From assembly GCA_016292575.1 (NCBI GenBank), contig JAEDIH010000125.1, positions 1 to 5,129 on the forward strand: a stretch of DNA of 5,129 nt, written 5' to 3'. A program made the position numbers and the translations under genes. Positions 1 to 4,455 of this stretch are shown one piece after another. The number at the start of each line of letters is the position of its first letter. The first letter of the stretch is position 1. The notes below the pieces were generated by a model. That model was given only the letters and a program-made list of their open reading frames with translations, was not told the origin of the DNA and searched no databases. The stretch comes from Clostridiaceae bacterium (GTDB taxonomy: Bacteria > Bacillota > Clostridia > Oscillospirales > Acutalibacteraceae).

Positions 1-393
1 AAATGGCTGCATTTCTTTACCGGCTTCGGCTGCGTATTCCTTGGAATTGAGCTTTTGAAAGCGTTGTTTCCGAAAGAAAGGTTCAGCCGCAACGTTTCGC
101 TTTTCGGCGCGTCGGGCTTTTCGTTCGCTATCATTGTAATATGGGAGCTCTTTGAATTCCTGTCGGACTTTTTCATCGCCGGATCAACAAATCAGGGATA
201 CAATATCGGTGCCAATTTCAATATGCTGTTTTTCAAAATCTTCGGTCAGGGAGCCGGTAATACCGGTCAGTATCCGCTGTTTGATACAATGTTTGACATG
301 ATGTCCGCCGTTGTCGGCATTGTCGTTGCAATTATTCTGAGCTTTATTACAGATCGGATTGGTAAAAAAAGAAAAGCAAAAAACAAAAACTGA
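1..393 (+). CDS. C-terminal part of a multi-pass membrane protein, DUF2238/YjdF-like (5' end outside window)
   Basis: The frame is open from the left edge, so the start is missing; 130 codons are visible before TGA at 391-393. A TTG at 55 is only an internal leucine, because the reading frame upstream of it (KWLHFFTGFG...) is also membrane-like. Hydrophobic segments lie at about visible residues 2-18, 34-53 and 95-117, followed by a strongly basic tail (KKRKAKNKN), which suggests a cytoplasmic C-terminus. Polar residues sit inside or beside the membrane segments: WELFE (W48, E49, E52), D56, Q65 and DTMFD (D95, D99). This W-E-x-x-E ... Q ... D-T-M-x-D pattern resembles the DUF2238/YjdF group of predicted integral membrane proteins, whose function is not known to me. 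The family call is from memory of the motif and moderate. The coding region is certain; it is separated from the downstream operon by a terminator. Confidence 0.7.
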   Translation, partial: KWLHFFTGFGCVFLGIELLKALFPKERFSRNVSLFGASGFSFAIIVIWELFEFLSDFFIAGSTNQGYNIGANFNMLFFKIFGQGAGNTGQYPLFDTMFDMMSAVVGIVVAIILSFITDRIGKKRKAKNKN

Positions 394-454
394 AAACCAG
401 ACCGTTGCAATTTGTCAAGATTGCGGATACAAATGGAAAGTATAAAATAATATG

Positions 455-494
455 GGCTGTCACAAAGGAGAAATTCCGGAGTGACAGCCTTTTT
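455..494 (+). terminator. Rho-independent terminator of the membrane protein gene
   Basis: A perfect 9-bp stem, GGCTGTCAC (455-463) with GTGACAGCC (481-489), is followed at once by five T (490-494). Inside the 17-base loop, GGAG (467-470) can pair with TTCC (474-477, one G-U), extending the hairpin. It lies about 60 bases after the stop codon. There is no T-run on the other side of the stem, so it should act on + strand transcripts only. Confidence 0.85.
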
Positions 495-511
495 AATAGA
501 TATATTAAAAA

Positions 512-619
512 GTGCGCGTTAAAGCGCAAGCTCTGAACATCTGCGTAGCAGATAAGAAGCCCTCAAACCGTCCTTTAATGTCCGCTTTAATTTTCGGTGG
601 TATATATAGTAATCACTGA
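512..619 (+). CDS. Possible 35-codon small ORF in the intergenic region (weak)
   Basis: A GTG at 512 opens a frame of 35 codons ending at TGA 617-619, reading VRVKAQALNICVADKKPSNR... and ending SALIFGGIYSNH. The codons look like ordinary coding sequence of this window, and the frame covers the hairpin-forming region after the terminator. Against it: there is no recognisable Shine-Dalgarno sequence before the GTG, no promoter that I can defend between the terminator and 512, and no signal peptide or long hydrophobic segment. It could equally be a non-coding structured RNA, a fragment of a dispersed repeat, or chance. I do not recognise the peptide and assign no function. Confidence 0.2.
   Translation: MRVKAQALNICVADKKPSNRPLMSALIFGGIYSNH
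513..590 (+). repeat. Cluster of inverted repeats, possible structured element
   Basis: Three pairings are visible. TGCGC (513-517) pairs with GCGCA (524-528) around a 6-base loop. ATCTGC (539-544) pairs with GCAGAT (548-553) around GTA. TTAAAGCG (519-526) is complementary to CGCTTTAA (583-590), with the second hairpin between the two arms; this long pairing excludes the first hairpin, so two alternative folds exist. None is followed by a T-run, so these are not intrinsic terminators. The cluster lies between a terminator and the operon promoter. No known riboswitch or T-box signature was recognised. Confidence 0.4.
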
Positions 620-622
620 TTA

Positions 623-673
623 TTTGTGCTCCCTGTCATTCGGCAGCTGTCTTTTTCAAAGAAAGAGCGCAAA
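623..673. repeat. Inverted repeat with internal hairpin upstream of the operon promoter
   Basis: TTTGTGCTC (623-631) can pair with GAGCGCAAA (665-673) as nine base pairs with one G-U. Within or instead of it, CTTTTTC (651-657) can pair with GAAAGAG (661-667) around an AAA loop (one G-U). The two pairings compete for 665-667. Neither has a terminator T-run on the + strand. It ends where the A-tracts begin, about 50 bases before the -35 box, so it could be a protein-binding site, an RNA hairpin or nothing. Confidence 0.25.
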
Positions 674-718
674 AAAGTTTTCAAAAAATTTTTAATTTCC
701 CCGAAGATTTTTATTTTT
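671..718 (+). promoter_or_regulatory. A/T-tract region, probable UP-element or curved DNA
   Basis: Runs of A6 (671-676), A6T5 (683-693), T5 (708-712) and T5 (714-718) lie directly upstream of the -35 box at 724. The first two A-runs start 12 bases apart, close to one helical turn, so the DNA may be intrinsically bent. AT-rich tracts in this position often contact the RNA polymerase alpha subunit and raise promoter strength. This is inference from composition and placement. Confidence 0.45.
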
Positions 719-723
719 GTTTG

Positions 724-752
724 TTGCATACAATCTTTTTTTATAGTATAAT
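724..752 (+). promoter_or_regulatory. Sigma-A type promoter of the desulfurase-thiI-cinA operon
   Basis: TTGCAT (724-729) and a perfect TATAAT (747-752) are separated by exactly 17 bases, the ideal housekeeping-sigma arrangement. Transcription would start near 758-760, giving a leader of only about 18 bases to the ATG at 777 or about 27 to the TTG at 786. A leader that short leaves no room for a TPP riboswitch, T-box or attenuator, so the operon is probably constitutive or controlled by a DNA-binding protein. No operator was identified. Confidence 0.8.
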
Positions 753-768
753 TAACAGTAACTATGAT

Positions 769-776
769 GAGGAGGT
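769..776 (+). promoter_or_regulatory. Very strong Shine-Dalgarno sequence that bears on the desulfurase start
   Basis: GAGGAGGT (769-776) is a nearly perfect match to the anti-Shine-Dalgarno end of 16S rRNA. AGGAGG ends at 775, one base before the ATG at 777, which is too close for normal initiation. The in-frame TTG at 786 lies ten bases after it, within the workable range, and gives the family-typical beginning MEVYLDNSATT. The site therefore favours TTG over ATG. Confidence 0.7.
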
Positions 777-785
777 ATGCCTGTT

Positions 786-1913
786 TTGGAAGTTTATCTT
801 GACAACAGCGCAACAACAAAGCCCTGCCCCGGCGCAAGGAAAAGACTCCTTGAAGCCGTTGACCTCCTTTGGGGCAATCCCTCCTCTCTGCACCAAAAGG
901 GTCTGGAGGCTCAGCTGCTTCTTGAGGAAGCGCGCGCCTTCATTGCAAAGTGCCTTTCCTGCCGCGAAAGTGAACTTTACTTCACCTCGGGCGGAACGGA
1001 AAGCAATAACCTTGCCGTTTTCGGCGCGGCTAAAGCGATGAAGCACAAAGGCAAAAGAATAGTCGTTTCCTCGGTTGAACATCCGAGCGTTTCAAGGGCT
1101 TTCGATAAGCTTGAAAGCGACGGCTTTAGCGTTGTGCGGCTTCCTGTTGACCGCTTCGGTGTTGTTCCCGTTGAGGAAATTGAAAACGCTGTTGACGAAA
1201 ACACCGTGCTTGTCAGCATGATGGCGGTCAACAACGAGCTTGGCTCCGTTGAGCCTGTTGAGGCACTTTCGCGCATAGTAAAAGAAAAACATTCCCCCGC
1301 GCTCATTCATGTTGACGCGGTGCAGGCGTTCGGAAAATTGCCGCTGAACGTCAAAAAGCTCGGCGTTGACCTTATGAGCGTCAGCGCACACAAAATCCAC
1401 GGCACAAAGGGCGCCGGCGCACTTTTTGTGAAAGATTCGCTTCACCTTGCGCCCCACATTTTCGGCGGCGGACAGGAAAAGAACGTCCGCCCGGGAACAG
1501 AACCGCTCCCTGCAATCGCCGCCTTCTTCGGCGCGGCTCAGGAGCTTGACATCAAAAAATCTCTCCCTGCGGTCACGGCGCTCAGAGACGGCTTTGTAAA
1601 AAAGCTTTCCGCGCTTGACGGCGTTGTAATAAACAGCGGCGCAGATGCCCTGCCGTATATTGTCAACATCTCGCTTCCCGGTCGTCCGGCCGAGGCTGTG
1701 CTCAACTTCCTTTCCTCAAAGGGAATTTATGTCTCGTCCGGTTCGGCGTGCGCAAAGGGTCGCCGCAGTCCCACTCTCACCGCAGCCGGGCTTGAAAGCG
1801 AAAGGGTGAATTCCTCGCTGAGAATCAGCCTTTCAAAATTCACCACAGCGGACGAGCTTGACTTCTGCCTTGAGGGCATTGAAGAAGCTTTGAGAGCGAT
1901 AAGAAAGAAATAA
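786..1913 (+). CDS. Cysteine desulfurase (NifS/IscS family), probable sulfur donor to ThiI
   Basis: A PLP enzyme that converts cysteine to alanine and holds the sulfur as a persulfide on a cysteine for transfer to acceptor proteins; cytoplasmic. The start used is TTG 786 (375 residues), because the AGGAGG at 770-775 is one base from the alternative ATG at 777, which would add three residues. Numbered from TTG: LDNSATT near the N-terminus, SGGTESNN phosphate-binding loop 68-75, H99 (EHPS), N149-N150-E151, D177 and Q180, PLP lysine K203 in SAHKIHG, GGGQEKNVRPGTEP 227-240, and catalytic C322 in SSGSACAKG. All key residues are intact and the length is normal for the family, slightly shorter than IscS. 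It opens the operon and is followed after 20 bases by thiI, the same pairing as nifZ-thiI in Bacillus subtilis. A role dedicated to ThiI is therefore more likely than general Fe-S assembly, though the latter is not excluded. No iscU-like scaffold gene is seen. Confidence 0.95.
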   Translation: MEVYLDNSATTKPCPGARKRLLEAVDLLWGNPSSLHQKGLEAQLLLEEARAFIAKCLSCRESELYFTSGGTESNNLAVFGAAKAMKHKGKRIVVSSVEHPSVSRAFDKLESDGFSVVRLPVDRFGVVPVEEIENAVDENTVLVSMMAVNNELGSVEPVEALSRIVKEKHSPALIHVDAVQAFGKLPLNVKKLGVDLMSVSAHKIHGTKGAGALFVKDSLHLAPHIFGGGQEKNVRPGTEPLPAIAAFFGAAQELDIKKSLPAVTALRDGFVKKLSALDGVVINSGADALPYIVNISLPGRPAEAVLNFLSSKGIYVSSGSACAKGRRSPTLTAAGLESERVNSSLRISLSKFTTADELDFCLEGIEEALRAIRKK

Positions 1914-1933
1914 CAGACGGAGCTTTTGAAAAA

Positions 1934-3106
1934 ATGAAAAAGGTTATTCTCATCAAAAACGGCGAGCTTGTCCTCAAGGGACTCAACCGCTCGACCTTTG
2001 AAGATATGCTCATTAAAAATATGCGCCGCAGACTTTCCGATCTCGGAAAATTCAATTTCATCAAGGCGCAGTCAACAATAATCGCCGAACCCGAAAATGA
2101 GGACGTTGACTTTGACGAGGCCGTTGACCGCGTCGGTCGGATTTTCGGCATTGTTGCTTTTTCCGTTGCGGCCGTTGCGGAAAAGGAGCTTGGAAAAATT
2201 GAGGAATGTGTTACTCAGTTCCTCGGCGACGAGCTGCGCGCAGTCAAGACCTTTAAGGTCAACGCAAAGCGCAGCGACAAAAAGTTCATATATAAATCGC
2301 CCGAAATCTGCCGCGAAGTCGGCGGATATATCCTTTCAAAAATACCCGCGCTCAGGGTGGACGTGCATAACCCGGAGCTTACCGTTACCGTTGAGGTGCG
2401 CGACAGACACGTTTTTGTCCACGGAAATCAGCTCAAGGGCGCAGGCGGAATGCCCGTTGGCTCCTCGGGCAGGGCGGCTCTGCTGCTCTCCGGCGGAATC
2501 GACAGCCCCGTTGCCGGCTATATGATGGCAAAGCGCGGTCTTGTTCTGACGGCCGTTCACTTTGCCGCACCGCCTTACACAAGCCCCCGGGCGGAGCTTA
2601 AGGTTAAAAAGCTTGCCGCGCTTGTTGCGCGCTACAGCGGCAGAATAAACCTTGCCGTTGTTCCGTTCACCGAAATTCAGGAGCACATCAAGGATAACTG
2701 CCCCGAGGAGCTTTTTACCGTTATCATGCGCCGCCTTATGATGAAAATTGCGCTGCGCATTGCAAAAAATGATAAGTGTCAGGCACTCATTACGGGCGAA
2801 AGCCTCGGTCAGGTTGCCTCGCAGACCATCGGTGCCATAGCCTGCACCGACGCGGTTGCAACAATGCCCGTTTTCCGTCCGTGCATCGGAATGGACAAGG
2901 AGGAAATCATCTCCGTTGCGCGAAAAATCGGCACCTTTGAAACCTCGCTTGAGCCTTATGAGGACTGCTGCACCGTCTTTACGCCGAAGCACCCGAGAAC
3001 GCGCCCCACGCTTGAACTCATTGAGCAGGCGGAAAGCAGGGTCGATTTTGAGGATATGATTCAAAAAGCTGTCAGCGAAACTCGGTTTTGTTCGATTGAC
3101 GGCTGA
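1934..3106 (+). CDS. thiI: tRNA 4-thiouridine synthase ThiI, rhodanese-less form
   Basis: Uses ATP to adenylate uridine (position 8 in known cases) of tRNA and replaces its oxygen with sulfur from a cysteine desulfurase, giving s4U, a near-UV sensor base. The 390 residues show a ferredoxin-like N-terminal domain (1 to about 60, with GELVLKGLNR), a THUMP RNA-binding domain (about 60-165), and a PP-loop ATPase domain with SGGIDS at 186-191, HFAAPPYTS from 209 and GESLGQVASQT at 288-298. C345-C346 in EDCCTVFTPK match the catalytic cysteine region of Firmicutes ThiI. The C-terminal rhodanese domain of the enterobacterial enzyme is absent, as in Bacillus, so sulfur probably comes straight from the adjacent desulfurase. 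Start ATG 1934 has GGAG at 1919-1922, eleven bases upstream, rather far. In bacteria of this type the enzyme is expected to serve tRNA thiolation rather than thiazole synthesis; the missing rhodanese domain and lack of a TPP riboswitch fit that. Confidence 0.95.
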   Translation: MKKVILIKNGELVLKGLNRSTFEDMLIKNMRRRLSDLGKFNFIKAQSTIIAEPENEDVDFDEAVDRVGRIFGIVAFSVAAVAEKELGKIEECVTQFLGDELRAVKTFKVNAKRSDKKFIYKSPEICREVGGYILSKIPALRVDVHNPELTVTVEVRDRHVFVHGNQLKGAGGMPVGSSGRAALLLSGGIDSPVAGYMMAKRGLVLTAVHFAAPPYTSPRAELKVKKLAALVARYSGRINLAVVPFTEIQEHIKDNCPEELFTVIMRRLMMKIALRIAKNDKCQALITGESLGQVASQTIGAIACTDAVATMPVFRPCIGMDKEEIISVARKIGTFETSLEPYEDCCTVFTPKHPRTRPTLELIEQAESRVDFEDMIQKAVSETRFCSIDG

Positions 3107-3137
3107 GGGCGACCGCGCAAAAAAGATTAAGTTATAC

Positions 3138-3144
3138 AAGAAGG
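3138..3144 (+). promoter_or_regulatory. Ribosome binding site of cinA
   Basis: AAGAAGG (3138-3144) is an imperfect Shine-Dalgarno sequence nine bases before the cinA ATG at 3154. A nearer ATG at 3146 is one base from the site and leads to a stop after three codons, so 3154 is the real start. No promoter was found in the 47-base gap, so cinA probably depends on the operon promoter. Confidence 0.6.
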
Positions 3145-3153
3145 TATGAAGAA

Positions 3154-4440
3154 ATGAAATGTGAGCTTGTATTCGTCGGAACGGAGCTTTTGCTCGGCGA
3201 TATCCTTAACACCAACGCTCAGTACCTTTCAAAAAAGCTTGCCGCGCTCGGCTTTGACGTTTTGTTCCAGTGCGTTGTGGGCGATAACCCCGAAAGGCTG
3301 CGCAAGGTGCTTGAGGAGGGTCTCAGCCGCTCGGATATAATCATCACAACGGGCGGTCTCGGTCCGACAAAGGACGATTTGACAAAGGAGGTCTGCGCGT
3401 CGGTGTTCTCCCTGCCGCTGGAAATGCACGAGGAAAGCCTTCGCCGCGTGCGCGAATGCTTCAGGGCTAAGAACAGCCCGATGCCCGAAAGCAACGAAAA
3501 GCAGGCGCTCATGCCGCGCGGCTCGGTCATTTTCAAAAACACCAACGGAACCGCTCCCGGCTGCGCAATGGAAAAGGACGGAAAGCACATTATCATTCTC
3601 CCCGGTCCTCCGAGGGAGATGAGCGAAATGTTTGAAAACTGCGCCCTGCCGTATCTTAAAAAATTTTCCGATCACGTTATTATCTCCCATTCGGTGCGCA
3701 CCTTCGGCATCGGCGAAAGCCTTATGGCGGAAAAGGCGGGAGAGCTTCTGGATATGCAGAACCCGACCGTTGCTCCCTACGCCAAAAGCGGCGAAGCACT
3801 CCTGCGCGTGACCGCAAAGGCGGAAAACGAGGAGGAAGCGGAAAAGCTCGTTGCTCCCGTTATTGATGAAATTAAAAGGCGGTTCGGGAATCTTGTTTAC
3901 GGCATTGACAGCGCAAATCCGGAGGAGGCACTTGTTGCGCTTTTAAAAGAAAAAGACCTTACCCTTGCCACGGCGGAAAGCTGCACGGGCGGTCTTATTG
4001 CAAAAAGAATTACCGATATCCCCGGCGCGTCAGACGTGTTCGGCTGCGGTATCGTTTCATATTCAAACGAGATCAAAAAAAGCCTTCTCGGCGTAAGAGA
4101 GGATCTCCTTGAAAAATACGGCGCGGTCAGCGAGGCTGTTGCGGCCTCAATGGCACTCGGCGCAGTCAAAGCCGGCAAGTCCGACCTTGCTGTTTCGGTC
4201 ACGGGCATTGCCGGTCCGGATTCGGACGGCACAAGCAAGCCCGTAGGTCTTGTTTATATTGCAGTTACCGACGGAAGCAATTACAGAATTAAAAAGCTAC
4301 TCACCGGTCACGCGGAAAAAAGCTGCCGCGATTACAACCGCAATGTCAGCGCGTCGGCTGCGCTTAACGAGGTTCGGCGTTTCATTCTTGAAAGCGAGGA
4401 CAACCAGAAAGACATCAGCGCTTTCATCAGTTCATTTTAA
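3154..4440 (+). CDS. cinA: CinA: MoCF-like domain fused to PncC-type nicotinamide-nucleotide amidase
   Basis: A cytoplasmic two-domain protein of pyridine nucleotide recycling. The N-terminal COG1058/MoCF-like domain (about 1-170), linked in some family members to ADP-ribose pyrophosphatase activity, shows VGTELLLGDILNTN 8-21, TTGGLGPTKDD 65-75 and LPGPPREM 149-156. The C-terminal CinA_C/PncC domain (about 260-415) hydrolyses nicotinamide mononucleotide to nicotinate mononucleotide and ammonia. It shows AESCTGG 274-280 with the conserved serine S276, SYSNEIKKSLLGV 302-314, SVTGIAGP 348-355, KPVGLVYIAV from 362, and the terminal R-x3-R (R392, R396) before an AALNEVRR helix. At 428 residues it is the usual full-length fused form, apparently intact. 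The old name 'competence/damage-inducible' comes from streptococci, where it sits with recA; here it follows thiI and recA is not in view, so a competence role is not indicated. Start ATG 3154 is set by AAGAAGG nine bases upstream. Confidence 0.93.
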   Translation: MKCELVFVGTELLLGDILNTNAQYLSKKLAALGFDVLFQCVVGDNPERLRKVLEEGLSRSDIIITTGGLGPTKDDLTKEVCASVFSLPLEMHEESLRRVRECFRAKNSPMPESNEKQALMPRGSVIFKNTNGTAPGCAMEKDGKHIIILPGPPREMSEMFENCALPYLKKFSDHVIISHSVRTFGIGESLMAEKAGELLDMQNPTVAPYAKSGEALLRVTAKAENEEEAEKLVAPVIDEIKRRFGNLVYGIDSANPEEALVALLKEKDLTLATAESCTGGLIAKRITDIPGASDVFGCGIVSYSNEIKKSLLGVREDLLEKYGAVSEAVAASMALGAVKAGKSDLAVSVTGIAGPDSDGTSKPVGLVYIAVTDGSNYRIKKLLTGHAEKSCRDYNRNVSASAALNEVRRFILESEDNQKDISAFISSF

Positions 4441-4444
4441 AGGA
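4439..4444 (+). promoter_or_regulatory. Ribosome binding site of the last gene, overlapping the cinA stop
   Basis: AAAGGA (4439-4444) includes the last two bases of the cinA stop codon TAA (4438-4440) and lies eleven bases before the ATG at 4456. The overlap suggests that translation of the downstream gene is coupled to cinA. An ATG at 4448 is three bases from the site and reaches a stop after three codons. Confidence 0.55.
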
Positions 4445-4455
4445 TAAATGCAGTT

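Noticed and set aside
412..446. Possible promoter TTGTCA (412-417) with TATAAA (441-446)
   Set aside because: The spacer is 23 bases, too long for a sigma-A promoter, and any transcript would hit the terminator at 455-494 immediately.
394..776. Riboswitch (TPP, SAM) or T-box leader for the operon
   Set aside because: No recognisable conserved core was seen, and the good promoter at 724-752 places transcription start after nearly all of this sequence.
613..837. Minus-strand 74-codon frame over the intergenic region
   Set aside because: Half of it lies opposite the promoter and desulfurase start; no supporting ribosome binding site or family resemblance.
721..1041. Open frame overlapping the promoter and the desulfurase N-terminus in another + frame
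   Set aside because: It starts at a codon within the promoter spacer region, upstream of any transcription start, and covers the strongly conserved desulfurase in a different frame; a shadow.
762..1457. Minus-strand open frames opposite the desulfurase
   Set aside because: They mirror a conserved + strand gene, have no plausible ribosome binding sites and read as biased, low-sense protein.
2336..3139. Long minus-strand frame (267 codons) opposite thiI
   Set aside because: It is produced by codon bias of thiI, whose frame carries every expected motif; no promoter or family signature on the minus strand.
3107..3153. Separate promoter for cinA
   Set aside because: TTATAC near 3132 resembles a -10 box, but the position 17 bases upstream has no -35 match.
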